A stretch of 64,000 nucleotides of DNA from Buxus sempervirens (Eukaryota; Streptophyta; Magnoliopsida; Buxales; Buxaceae), in assembly GCA_947561395.2 (NCBI GenBank), contig OX387190.1, forward strand, positions 22,748,858 through 22,812,857. The letters run 5' to 3'. The notes beneath the pieces were generated by a model. That model was not told where the DNA came from and made no database searches. It saw only the letters and a program-made list of their open reading frames with translations. A program made the position numbers and the translations under genes. This document shows positions 35,918-47,638 of the stretch, piece by piece (positions within the stretch are counted from its first letter, which is position 1; the number at the start of each line of letters is the position of its first letter).

Positions 35918-36805
35918 ATAAATATTACTAGGAAATGATCCGAGGCCATTTTTCCTTATTTCCCAAAATTTTCATCCCTAGTCAAGCCAATTTGAACCTG
36001 TTCGTCTTCTTTGATAAACCTAAACTAGACTTACAGTCTTATACTGGGGTAAGGCCAATAGGGGCAAAAAGAGGAAAAAAGAAAGAGAAGAAAAATAGTG
36101 GCAAATGAAAGCCAAGTACAAAAAAAAAAGGGAATGGGGTCAAGTTCATCATGACTATAAGTCCAGTTGACCTATTTTCACACTTAAAAAATTTTGAGCC
36201 TTTAATACTGTTTCTTTCATAAACCGAGCTTAGCCTTTGTTTCATCCTATTCTTAAGCCCTCGGTGATTTTAGTATATTCATTAAAATTTCAAAGTAAGA
36301 TTGGTGATGACGGAATGCAGAAGCCGGCCCTAGTGAAAACCGTAATTGGCGCTAGGGGCAAAAGAAATAAAAAAAGAAAAAAAAGAAAGAAGAATAAAGG
36401 CTTGAGTTGATCATGTGTTCAAAGTTTGAAGTCCGCATGAGCAGCAGATTAGCAGGGTCAGTCATGGAGGAAAAGCCATCTGGGGATGATTCTAAAGGTC
36501 ACAGGATAGACAGATTTGGTCTCTCCCTATTGCTTGGATTACCCTTTTCATTATTCAACCGGATTTTAATTCCTTTGATTATATGTGATTAAGTGTTGTG
36601 GAACAGTTTTCAAAAATAAAAAAAAAAAACTATATTTTGGCCAGTAATGAGAAATCAAATACTTTTTCATAAAACTTCTGTTTTTACAAGCATCTGAGAA
36701 ATCTAAGGCCAATAATATAAAACCTATTTTTGAATTAAATCTATTGTCTTTCCACTAATGGAGTTTGCTTTGTATAAAAGTATGAAAAAAAAGAGATAAA
36801 AGAAT
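35918..36805. other. Spacer downstream of pol in element A
   Basis: No coding motif. It contains purine-rich runs (36062-36095, 36360-36395) such as GGGGCAAAAAGAGGAAAAAAG that resemble polypurine tracts; Tat elements with extra downstream genes can carry such internal tracts. Confidence 0.45.
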
Positions 36806-38509
36806 CTAAGCCCTATTCCCTAACTGCTCCTCAAGCTCCCTAATCCTAGCAGCCTGAGTTGCAATGATTCCAGAAGCTCCCTCTGCATCAGGATCGCTAA
36901 AAAAGGAGATGATCTCATCTGAAAGTGATTGCTTGATCTTCAACGCCCTAAGGTCAGCCAAGGAATCCTGATATTTCTTCCGCATCGCTTGGACTTCAAA
37001 GCGACGAGCCTGCCTTTGTTCTTCAAGTTTCTTCTCCATGGCAATGCGGCAAGACCTCTGCTCTTCAAGTTCCCTCTCCAAACCAATACCCTTTATCCTT
37101 AGCTCTTGTGCTTCTCATACCCAAATTTGTTGAAGCCGCTTGTGGGTTACCCTTTCAGACTCCAGAATGTCCTCATAAGTAGGGAGAAGAACTGCAGGAG
37201 GATCCTCTGGTACTGGGGCATGACTCTGCACCTGCTCTTTGATCCAGAAATGATAGTCCTTCACATGGGACTCAGAAAAGACTGGACCTCGTAGAAAGCG
37301 AACATAGGACCACTCATTCATTAATTGAGCATTTAGACCCATGGTGGCTGATGTAAGTGGCCCTACAAAGCTCTCATAGCGAGTTGGGATCATAATTCCC
37401 TGGGTCACTCCAAACTGCCGAAGAACCCTCAAAGGAAGATAGAGAACAGCAGATTTCAAGCCTGCCAGGACCAAAAAGTTCCTATCTCTGAAGCTGATCA
37501 CTGTCTGGATTGGGCTGATAAGTGCCAAGCCATCTCATTTGATCATCCTGGAGTGTACCCAAGAAAGTGAACCATCCTTGCTTGCTGCCTTGAATGTTAG
37601 GACAACCCCTGTGGCTCATCAGAACAGGAACTTTCAATCTTGGAAAGAAGCGGCGAGTTATCTCTTCAACTTGACTCAGGTGGTCAAGCAACCAAAGCTG
37701 CAAAAAAGAGGAGAATTTTAATTTATTTCAAAAGAAAAAAAAGAAAGAAAAAAAAAGAAAGAAAAAAAAAAGAAAAAAAAAGAAGAAGAAAAAAAATTAT
37801 TTCTTTTTTACCTGTAGGATAGGGGCGCAGGCAAGGAAGCGTTTCTTCTTTCTGAAATAGCAGTCAGTCAAAGCCTGGTATATCTCTGCCAAAATCATAG
37901 GAGCCAATCTCTCATGTTCCCTAACCTGGCAGATAACTGAGATGAGAGCCAAGTCAACCTGGTCGTCACCCCGTGGAAAGAGCAACTGGTTGACCACTAT
38001 CAGAGTCAAAGCATTAAACCTTGCATCCTTGTCCCCACTCCTTAGAAGTTTTTCAGTCAAAAAGGTCTTGGACAAGGTCAATAGGGTATCAGAATTTACT
38101 AAGTCTTTCTTCCCTATACCCAAGAAGGTAGAGGCCTCCTTTTTGTAGCTAGGCTTTAGGGGAGGGTTCACAACTTTTTCAGAAAACCTTAGGCCAAGGA
38201 TGGTTTCAATTTCTTCTATGGTAGGAGTCATCTCTTTGTCATCAAAGCGAAAGAGATTCAATTCAGGAACCCAGTGTCCAATCAAAGCTTCAATAATTTC
38301 CCACTTAAAGGGAATTTTAGGGATGTGTAGGATGTAGCCTAAGTGGATGGAATCCCAGCAAATTTCCTCATCAAGGGTCATGCAGTTAACCCACCTATCA
38401 TAGAAGGAGTCCAGAACATTGTACCTGGTGAGATTAGGAGGTTTTAATCTAACAAGTCATCTTGCAGGAGGAGATTCATCGGCAGAAGAGAAAGGGGCGA
38501 GGGAAGCCA
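36806..38509 (-). pseudogene. Antisense extra gene of element A, DUF7745-like protein (fossil)
   Basis: Read on the minus strand from an ATG near 38509, then a conserved body (EMTPTIEEIETILGLRF, KPSYKKEASTFLG, LLTLSKTFLTEKLLR, LLFPRGDDQVDLALI, APMILAEIYQALT, FLACAPILQ), then LPLRVLRQFG, and a C-terminal coiled coil (MEKKLEEQRQARRFE). The same protein family is encoded in sense upstream of gag in element B (43246-44690). Its layout (an EMTPTIEE segment followed by helices) resembles the plant mobile domain at a distance. Extra genes in antisense between pol and 3' LTR are known for Tat elements; function unknown. Broken copy. Confidence 0.75.
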
Positions 38510-38513
38510 TGGA

Positions 38514-38518
38514 AGCAC
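38514..38518. repeat. Target duplication of element B, left (AGCAC)
   Basis: AGCAC immediately before the 5' LTR; the same five bases follow the 3' LTR at 60415-60419. Confidence 0.93.
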
Positions 38519-38619
38519 TGTAAGCACCTCATTTTTGCGCTCCCAGAAAAACCAGAAATGCAAACCCTAGACAAAAAGTCAAACCCTTAGGGGTCAAAAG
38601 TTGACTTTTTGATCCAATG

Positions 38620-39290
38620 AAATTTGGCCACCATGCTTTATACCATTGGATAGAGAATCTCGACACGTTTCCAACGCAACTGAGTTTGCAGGAATCGGAG
38701 TCCGGATGAAGGTTTTGCGGGCGGTCAAACTTGGGCGGAGCCAAAAGTTGACTTTCTGCTAAAATCCGATTCAAATGCCTTGCTTTATATCATTCGATAG
38801 AAAATCTCGACACGGTTCCAACGCAACTGAGTTTGCAGGAATCGGAGTTCGGATGAAGGTTCTGCGGGCGGTCAAACTTGAGCAGAGCCAAAAGTCGACT
38901 TTCTGCTAAAATCCGATCCAGATGCCTTGCTTTATATCATTGGATAGAAAATCTCGACACGGTTCCAATGCAACTGAGTTTGCAGGAATCGGGGTCCGGA
39001 TGAAGGTTCTGCGGGCAGCCAAACTTGAGCAGAGCCAAAAGTTGACTTTCTGCTAAAATCTGATTCAGATGCCTACCCCTAGGTCATTGGATAGAGAATC
39101 TCGATACGGTTCCAACGCAATTGAGTTTGTAGGAATCGGGGTCCAGATGAAGGTTCTGCGGGCGGTCAAACTTGAGCAGAGCCAAAAGTTGACTTTCTGC
39201 TAAGATCCGATCCATAGGCCTACCCCAAGGTCATGGGATAGAGGGCTCCGATACGATTCTAACGCAACTGAGTTTGCCCAGATCGGAGCC
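38620..39290 (+). repeat. 147-bp tandem repeat in element B 5' LTR, about 5 copies
   Basis: Unit runs CCAAAAGTTGACTTTCTGCT, ATCCGATCCAGATGCC, CGACACGGTTCCAACGCAAC, GGATGAAGGTTCTGCGGGCG. Copies of the CATTGGATAG-type word at 38791 and 38938 are exactly 147 bp apart. Confidence 0.92.
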
Positions 39291-39642
39291 CGGATGAAGA
39301 AAATATGTTCTGACAAAATTCCCGAATAACAAAACCGGCAAACTGCGCACGTGGCAAGAAGCTGCACACTTGGTGACTTGAGCAGAAAAATATCTCCTGG
39401 ATAAAATCCATAAATATCCAAACATGCAAAAGATCCCAAGGACCAAACTGAAAATATTTGAAAAATTTTGAATAAAATAATATTAAATCCAAATATCCTA
39501 GGGACTATATCTTAATTTTCAGATTTTTTTTAAACAAACCCGCGGCTGCATTAAATGGGTTAATCATTTTGTCGCTCGCGCCCAGCGACAGCTACTGGGC
39601 GTGAGCTGGGCGCCAAGGTCGGCGGATACCCAGGTCTTCTTC

Positions 39643-39649
39643 TATAAAA
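39643..39649 (+). promoter_or_regulatory. TATA box, element B 5' LTR
   Basis: TATAAAA in CTTCTATAAAAGCTGCGG; conserved at 55044-55050 in the 3' LTR. A GC-rich CGCCCAGCGACAGC stretch lies just upstream. Confidence 0.7.
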
Positions 39650-40329
39650 GCTGCGGCAACCCTCATTTGCAGGGGTTGGCTGTTTTCGGGTTGGACAATT
39701 TTTGAGGGTTGGTCATTTTAGGGTTTGCTGTTTCTCGGCATTCGAGGGTTGGGGATTTTTTTGTTAGGGTTCGGCATTCGAAGGTGGTCTTGACCACCAT
39801 CTTCCCCAAAGAAAAAACCAAACACTCTTGGCCTCTCCCTTCCTCTTCTTCCTCATCAAACCCGAAGGAGATCTTGCTGTGAGAAGGAGGCTCCGGCAGC
39901 TGCTCGTGAGCTCCAAGGAACCCTCCGGCATACTCTACAAAGGACTGGAACCAAGGTGAGCTCTCCTTGTTCTTTTGTTTAATATATACATAAATCAGGC
40001 TTCCCACGCAACTCTAGCATGTTGTTTGTCATTGCTTGCTTGATTCGAAGGGGAGCATGTTCCCTATGATCTCATCTCTTGTATCCCGAATAAAGCCCCC
40101 CCTGTTCCCTTCTTCATTATTCATGTTCTGTTAATGCATGTTTTGTTAGTGTTTTGTTTTCAGGCTCATAGGTTTGCAAAGAGATTTGGTCCTCACAAGT
40201 TAGGTTAGATTAATTTTGAAGTGGGTTCAGGTGTCTTCTGGGAGTCTAACGATCCCCAGAAATCAGTTACAGAGGTTAAAAAACCTTAAAACCAGTCAAT
40301 CATGGAGTCTGGAAAGAAAAAACAGAGAA

Positions 40330-40580
40330 TCGGGGTATATGCGCTGAGCTCGCGCCCACCCCGCGCTCACCTCGCGCCCACCTTTTTTGGGTGCGCTCAC
40401 CTCGCACCCACTTCTTTTTGGGTGCGCTGAGCTCGCGCTCACCTCGCGCTAAGCTCGTGCCCACTTCCTTTTTGGGTGCGCTCACCTCACGCCCACTTCC
40501 TTGTTGGTGCGCTGACCTCGCGCCCAGTTCCTTTTCGGTCCGCCCACTTCGCGCTGACCTCGCGCCTAGCTCCCGGAGGT
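40330..40580 (+). repeat. CTCGCGCCCAC tandem repeats, element B 5' LTR
   Basis: Degenerate units of CTCGCGCCCAC, TTCCTTTTTGGGTGCGCT and GAGCTCGCGCTCAC. The matching block in the 3' LTR (55735-56095) is longer, so copy number has changed since insertion. Confidence 0.85.
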
Positions 40581-41661
40581 CAGCGCATACCCTTTTAAGG
40601 CCGAATTGCTCACATTTTTTTTAATTCTGAAAATACCCTTGGACCCAGTGTATGTGTTTTTCGTATATTTGGTGTATTTCATGATTTTTGCATATTCTGT
40701 CATTTTTGTTGACTGCGGGGTGACATTCTCAAACTGAACCATATATGCCAATAGGGTTTCCAGGTCACCCGGAAACCCAACATGGGACTTGGACCCCGGT
40801 CCAACTTGAATTCCAGTGGGCCTTCCAACGGGGTCCACCCGGCCCAATAAACATGTATGCATGCAACTTAATCAAGATAAGCAAAATTAACTGATTAAAC
40901 CAGGCGGGCCAAACCTAAGGCGGTCCACCCGAACCAGACTTGTGAAATTGATGCATGAATTGCGTGGTTTGGCCGAGACCAAGGGCAAGGGCCTACCGGG
41001 CCCGCCAAAGCCCACCAACCGAACCAAGGAAGGGTGCAAACCCTAACTTCTGGTAACTTGGGCTTATAGGCCCAGATTTGGACTACGGGCCCCAAGCCTA
41101 GTGTCCAACTCACTTTGGCAAATTAAAACGATAAATCCAATAAAATTATTTGGCCACCATGTGGGCCCACCTAAGGGGCCCACAAACCAATCCGGCCCAC
41201 CTTTGCATGGAAAACACTTAATCTTCAAATCTGAACCTATAGAAAAATAAATGCACTCAACCAAAGCCCAAAAGACCTCCTAGGATAAACCGAGGCCCAC
41301 AAGGGCACACGGGCTTGACTAAGCCCACCAAGGACACCGTGGGCCTTCCAACAGGGCCCACCCAACCAGACTCAGATTACCTAATTAATCAAGATAAAAG
41401 CAATTAAAGGGACCCACACCACTCAGGTGGTCCCGCCAGACTTAACCAAACTGCATATCGGATTAGGAATCGGGTGAGACCAAAATAAGTTGACTCAAAC
41501 CAGGGAACCCACGGGACCCGTCATCCGACGGGGTGGACTAGGGTGTCTACGGACTTCCCCAGACCGCAACCGAGAACAGACTTAGAATCTTAAGCCGCAG
41601 ACCAAAAGCCCTAATAGACAAGATTAGGCACCCAGGTGTCTGCCTGCACCCCATCAGGCGG

Positions 41662-41672
41662 TGGTGACTCCA
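41662..41672 (+). other. PBS-like echo inside the element B LTR
   Basis: TGGTGACTCCA, 48 bp before the true PBS; the 3' LTR version TGGCGACTCCG is at 60370-60380. It resembles the first ten bases of the PBS. Confidence 0.6.
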
Positions 41673-41709
41673 AATTCCCCCGTGCCGCGTTTCCCAAGCG
41701 CGCACAGCC

Positions 41710-41727
41710 TGGCGACTCCACTGGAGA
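41710..41727 (+). promoter_or_regulatory. Primer binding site of element B
   Basis: TGGCGACTCCACTGGAGA, three bases after the LTR. A variant of the Ogre/Tat tRNA-Arg site. Confidence 0.88.
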
Positions 41728-43245
41728 AATTTCAGCCCAGAAGGACCCTAGTTAGATGAGTCAGCGTAAGGGGGATTTAGTTGCTATTTAGGGTTTCTTA
41801 CTACCTTGTTTAGTAAGATAGAGAATGCGCGTAATTACACGTTCTGGGGAGTCCTGTCAAAGGGACGCGATAATTGCCTAAGGAAAGTGGGATTTAAGCG
41901 GTCCCTTGTGACCCCCCACTTACCTGGGGACTCTCCCGGAACCTCATATTGCATGCTAATTTTGCACCTTACTATACGAGATAGTAACAATCCCTTTATC
42001 AACAAAATCCAGACAAAATTCACCCATGTAGACACAGCACGCAGCCCAACTGCACACACGGGCACAACACCACACTGTGGATGGTTTTTTTTATGTCATT
42101 GTGTGATAAACTGCGTGGGGTGACACGCACGAGGAAGACTGCGTGGATGATCCGACCCCGAATGAATGAGCGAATCAGATATTGCAACTTCTTTACCAAA
42201 ACCTAGACCTCTCTAGCAGCCTACCCTTTTGATTCCTATGAACTGATCTTTGGGATGGTATTAGCACCTACGCTCCCGTGGCTTGTCGGGGAAAGCAGAG
42301 TAAACCCATCCCCCCAGTTTTCTGGAGTCCATTAGCACCACTGGTTTCTTGCCGTGGCACGCGAGGATCCAGTACTGGTCCAGACCCTTGTAGGCTTATG
42401 TCTCGGGCTGGGTATCCTTCCCCACCTAACGCTTCTGAATAAACTATACGTTGACCATGCGAGGGTGAGAATGTTGTGAATGGTGAGTATAAGAGGAGTA
42501 AAATCAGAATAAAATCCAGAGTCCATAAGGGGCAGCAACCCCTGCCTTTTGCATCAAATTGAGTAAACCCTAGATCATGGGCGAACTCAGCCCTAATTTA
42601 GGAAGCTCACCTAATTTTGATCAGGGGAACTACCCCAGATCCATGCATGGAGTCCTGTATGCTATGGGTCTTGACCCATTAGAGTCCGCTGGGAGCACTT
42701 TAAGTCTAGATTGGTCTTTTAGAGCAGACGAAAGCCGGTCAGATCAGACAAACAGATGAAAGCATGCCAGATCAGAATAAGGGCACTAAACCCTAGATCT
42801 AGGAATTTTTAGCCTACCCGCTTGGAAAGCAATTTGTATCCTCACTTTTGGCTCCCAACAGCCTTAAGGATGAAATCTTTGAAGTTTTTGTAAATATCTT
42901 GTAAACCTTCGCCCTCGATGGCAAGTTATAATTTTTGCTGTGGTCAGACACCGGAAGCAAATGAAAGAACAGATGAAAGACAGAAAGACTGATCAGGACT
43001 TGAATGTGCTCCTCTCCACAAGTATGTCTAGGAGTCGCGCCTTCATTGGCGCCAACCCTTAGGACCTCACACCATGTGTGCCTGAGTTAAATTCCGCACT
43101 GGTTTTGTCTTTTGCTTTATTTTTTGAAGCATGTTAGAACTGCTAGTGATTAGTCTTTCGCTTGGAATTCTGCATGTCTTAGGACTAATTAAGAGTTTGG
43201 TGTGGTACCTTAAACTGATTTGTAATTTTGATCGGATAGTTGGCA
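41728..43245 (+). other. Element B leader
   Basis: About 1.5 kb with no coding motif between the PBS and ORF1. Confidence 0.6.
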
Positions 43246-44690
43246 TGGCATCTTCATCCTCGTCTGAGAGAACCCGTTTCCCTAGGATAGAGAGGTGCAC
43301 CTGGGATACCCCCTGGATCCGTTCTTGGACAAGGTAGCTCCAAGGGAGTGAGCAGATTGAATGGGAGCACAAATACCACATGGGACAGACTTTGTCCCTA
43401 TTAAATGTGCCGATCAACTGGGATATGATCCAAGCAGCATTGTTTTTCTAGGATCCCCAGCTTTCAGTGTTTTGATTCGGGATCAATGAGTTGACTCCAA
43501 CAATTGAGGAACTTGACCTGTTCCTCCGATTTCACGACTTAGGAGAACCCGCTAGGCCAAGCCTCAAAGAAAGCTACAAGAATGAAGCTTGCGCTTTCTT
43601 TGGCCTCTCAAGGGGAGAATTCCAGACCTTAGGAGGTGACAAAGCATTCACTAGGGTCTCCAAAACATTCCTTGCTGAAAAGATAAGAAACAAAAAGCAG
43701 GAAAGACCCCGGGCTTGGTTTGACACCTTTACCCTTGTGGTTCTGTCGCAAATCTTCTTTCCAACGGGGGGAGACACCATTAATTTGGCCCTCATGGAAA
43801 TTGTGGATCAACTCAGGGCAGGATACCGAATCATGCCACTAATCCTAGCTCAACTCTTCCAATCCCTGACATTGTCCAAAAACGGAACCCGAAGGTTTCA
43901 AGGGTGCGCTCCCCTTCTCTACATTTGGCTGCAAGACCACCTGATGGTGTCATCACCAGTCAGTGCATATTACAAGGCAACCGGCGACAACATCCATTGG
44001 TTGGCTCAAAGAGAGATCAAACCAGACCTACCCGCTCGTGAGGATTGGTTTAACCACTTTCTCCACCTGAAGGGAGAAACAGACATTAGATGGTGGGGTA
44101 CATACAACATCCCCTACACTACCATCATAGCTTTCAAGAAAGGAGAGGGCCATTCCCTAATAGGACTCACCCATGCCGTGCCGTACTATCCGATTCGGGT
44201 TCTGAGACAGTTTGGGAAACCGCAGGGAATCCCAGTCAAGGACGACATGAGCAGTTTGATTGGTCCACTCACTAAGGGACTAAGGACACAACTGCAGATG
44301 GAGTGGAAGACGGTATGCGTGTATCGGGAAGACGTCTCACCGAATTACACTTTCAAGATTACGAGTAGTGGATAGCTCGGGAATTTGGCCACGACGGCCC
44401 CCCACCTCTTCAGCCTATCGCTTCACGCGGCATTCCAGTTCCGCCCCCTAACACATATAGGGACAGGGTGGCCGAACTGCAGGAGACCCACTCTCGTATC
44501 CATTCAGCTTATGTGGATTCGGAACGGGAGAGTAGGCAGGCCAATACGGCCTTGCAACATGAAATGGAATTAGTGCGAAAGCACGCTGAGGAGGACCGAC
44601 GTCTGTGGAACAAGCTTCTGCGAGCCTTGAGGAGGCAAGACGTGTCCTCCCACTATGATGATGACCAACCTAGCTAGACTTTGGCTTTGT
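43246..44690 (+). pseudogene. Element B ORF1, DUF7745-like protein (fossil)
   Basis: Sense-strand gene upstream of gag, the position of ORF1 in Ogre elements. It begins MASSSSSERTRFP and carries LTPTIEELDLFLRF, KESYKNEACAFFGL, SKTFLAEKIR, FFPTGGDTINLALME, MPLILAQLFQSLT, FQGCAPLLYIWLQDHL, YPIRVLRQFGKPQG, then a short coiled-coil-like tail (ADRLWNKLLRALRR-type charged helix near 44570-44660). Clearly homologous to the antisense gene of element A at 36806-38509. Function unknown. At least one or two breaks. Confidence 0.82.
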
Positions 44691-44968
44691 TGTATTTTGA
44701 TAAGCATGATGACGTACTTTGTGCCGCGGCGGCACTTTTTGATTGAAGCATGAATTTATTTTCACTATGCTATGTTGTTCAAACTTAACAAAACAATAAT
44801 TTGAAATAAAAGAATTAATTCCCTCCAATAGGACAACTCGGTCTCCGACAGACCACCTCTTCTCAGATAATTGCAATATTCCTGGTCGCTGCGACCACCT
44901 AATTTCCTTTAACTGCATCTCTCGCAAAACCCGTCTGTATCTCTTCGAGATCATTCGGTCAAGCCTGT

Positions 44969-45600
44969 AGGGCACTGAAGCCACCGGTGATTAAACCGGA
45001 GTTTGGTGGATGAACGTCCTGGCATAGCCTTCCCCTTTGTGAGGCGCCGAAGTCAATGGTGATTAAACCAACGACTAGCTAAGGCACGCCCGGGAACTAC
45101 TAGCCGAAATCTTGGGGCACTGAAGCCATCGGTGATTAAACCGTTTGGTGGATGAACGTCCTGGCATAGCCTTCCCTTTTGTGAGGTGCTGAAGTCAATG
45201 GTGATTAAACCAATGACTAGCTAAGGCACGCCCGAGAACTACTAGCCGAAATCTTGGGGCACCGAAGCCGCCGATGATTAAACCGTTTGGTGGATGAACG
45301 TCCTGGCATAGCCTTCCCCTTTGTGAGGCACCGAAGTCAATGGTGATTAAACCAATGACTAGCTAAGGCATGCCCGGGAACTACTAGCCGAAATCTTGGG
45401 GCACTGAAGCCGCCGGTGATTAAACCGTTTGGTGGAGGAACGTCCTGGCATAGCCTTCCCCTTTGTGAGGCGCCGAAGTCAATGGTGATTAAACCAACGA
45501 CTAGCTAAGGCACGCCCGGGAACTACTAGCCGAAGTTAGGCGCCGACGCCGCTAGTGAATGAACTGGAGATCGGCTGAGGTACGCCTGGGTGCTGCTTTT
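44969..45600 (+). repeat. 142-bp tandem repeat, four copies plus a partial
   Basis: Units begin GGGGCACTGAAGCC at 44969, 45114, 45256 and 45398 (spacing 145, 142, 142), with a partial copy near 45540. Each unit has two halves sharing GGTGATTAAACC. Confidence 0.92.
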
Positions 45601-45669
45601 CAACTCACCCCTTGCGGAGACCCTGCATTGGTCCAACCCCGTGATTCTGAGCTCAAACAAAACCCCCTT

Positions 45670-47530
45670 AAATTGAAGGTTCTCTTTCCTTGCCTAAACA
45701 GCTAAAATAGATTAGTTCAACCGGGTTCTCTTTCCCAGTCGTTCCCAAGCGACTAAAATAGATCAGCTTGCAGAAAAATAGGGTTCTCTCTCCCAGTTAC
45801 TTGCGGGTGGCCAAAATAGATTCGCTCATTAGGGTTCTCTTTCCTAGTCGCTTCCGAGCGACTAAAATAGATTAGCTTTCAAAAAAAATAGGGTTCTCTT
45901 TCCCAGTCGCTTCCGAGCGGCTAAAATAGATCAGCTTTCAGAAAAAACAGGGTTCTCTCTCCCAGTTGCCTGCAGTTGACTAAAATAGATTCAGTCGCTA
46001 GGGTTCTCTTCCCCGGTCGTCTTAGGATAGCCAAAATAGATCAGTCTTCAAAATTCATTAAGGTTCTCTTCCCTTGTTACCTACGGGTAGCTAAAATAGA
46101 TTAGTTGATTCAAAATCAGGTTCTCTTCCCTTGTTGCCTCCGGGCAGCTAAAACAGATCCGTTTTCAGAAAAAAAATAGGGTTCTCTCTCCCAGTTACCT
46201 GCGGGTAGCTAAAATAGATCCGGTCACTAGGGTTCTCTTTCCCAATCGCTTCCGAGCGACTAAAATAGATCAGCTTTCAAAAAATAGGGTTCTCTTTCCC
46301 AGTCGCTTCCGAGCGACCAAAATAGATCAGCTTTCAAAAAAAAAGTATATATATAGAGTTCTCTTTCCCAGTCGCTTCCGAGCGACTAAAATAGATCAGC
46401 TTTCAAAAAAAATAGGGTTCTCTTTCCCAGTCGCTTCCGAGCGACTAAAATAAATCAGCTTTCAAAAAAATAGGGTTCTCTTTCCCAATCGCTTCTGAGC
46501 GACCAAAATAGATCAGCTTTCAAAAAAAAGAGTATATATATAGGGTTCTCTTTCCCAGTCGCTTCCGAGCGACTAAAATAGATCAGCTTTCAAAAAAATA
46601 TAGGGTTCTCTTTCCCAGTCGCTTCCGAGCGACTAAAATAGATCAGCTTTCAAAAAAAAAAAATAGGGTTCTCTTTCCCAGTCGCTTCCGAGCGACAAAA
46701 ATAGATCAGCTTTCAAAAAAAATAGGGTTCTCTTTCCCAGTTGCTTCCGAGCGACTAAAATAGATCAGCTTTCAAAAAAATGGGGTTCTCTTTCCCAGTC
46801 GCTTCCGAGTGACTAAAATAGATTGGCTTTCAAAAAATGGGGTTCTCTTTCATAGTCACTTCCGAGCGACTAAAATAGATCAGCTTTCAAAAAAAAAAAT
46901 TTTAGGGTTATCTTTCCCAGTCACTTCCGAGCGACTAAAATAGATCAGCTTTCAGAAAAAATAGGGTTCTCTCTCCCAGTTGCCTGCGGGTGACTAAAAT
47001 AGATTCGTTCAATAGGGTTCTCTTTCCCGGTCATCTTAGGACAGCCAAAATAGATCAGTCTTCCAAATTCAGTAGGGTTCTCTTCCCCGATCGTCTTAGG
47101 ATAGCCAAAATAGATCAGTCTTCAAAATTCATTAAGGGTTCTCTTCGCCGGTTACCCACGGGTAACTAAAATAGATTAGTTGATTCAAAACCAGGTTTTC
47201 TTCCCTTGTTGCCCTAGGGTAGCTAAAATAGATCAGTTAGTCCAAATCCAATCAAAAACAAAAAAACAAAAAAAAACAAAAAAACAAAAAAAAAAAGATC
47301 ATTCTTCCAAATTCGTTAGGTTTCTCTCTCCCAGTTGCCTGCAGGTGACTAAAATAGATTCGTTCAATAGGGTTCTCTTTCCCGGTCGTCTTACGACGGC
47401 CAAAACAGATCAGTCTTCCAAATTCGTTAGGGTTCTCTCTCCCAGTTACCTGCGGGTAGCTAAAATAGATTCGGTCACTAGGGTTCTCTTTCCCAGTCAC
47501 TTCTAAGCAACTAAAATAGACCAGATAGTC
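45670..47530 (+). repeat. Hairpin minisatellite, about 30 copies
   Basis: Units of about 50-65 bp: GGGTTCTCTTTCCC, a short inverted repeat, CTAAAATAGATCAG, an A-rich spacer. The commonest inverted repeat is AGTCGCT-TCCG-AGCGACT (for example 46370-46387), a 7-bp stem with a UCCG loop in RNA. Other copies have different arms that still pair (GTTACC-CACG-GGTAAC at 47151-47166; GTCGT-CTT-ACGAC at 47385-47397). Non-coding. Confidence 0.93.
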
Positions 47531-47638
47531 ACAACAAAAACAATAAAAAAAAAACAATCATTATCGTCATCTCTATGTATGCTAACATTTCATATCATGT
47601 ATTCTTCCTTCTAATGTTTATCTCTCCCCTCATGAACC

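Larger units (their letters stand above)
38519..41706 (+). repeat. Element B 5' LTR
   Basis: 3188 bp, starts TGTAAGCACCTCATTTTTGC and ends CGCGCACA. Order inside: 147-bp tandem repeat, promoter, GC-rich CTCGCGCCCAC repeats, then a C/G-rich tail. Sequence matches the 3' LTR throughout except for array copy numbers. Confidence 0.93.

Noticed and set aside
40391-40624. Open frame in the element B LTR (repeated SPRTHFFLGAL)
   Set aside because: It lies in the CTCGCGCCCAC tandem repeat and appears on both strands; composition effect.
45670-47530. CRISPR-like array
   Set aside because: Spacers are A-rich and similar to each other, units vary, and the host is a plant with no CRISPR systems; it is a minisatellite.
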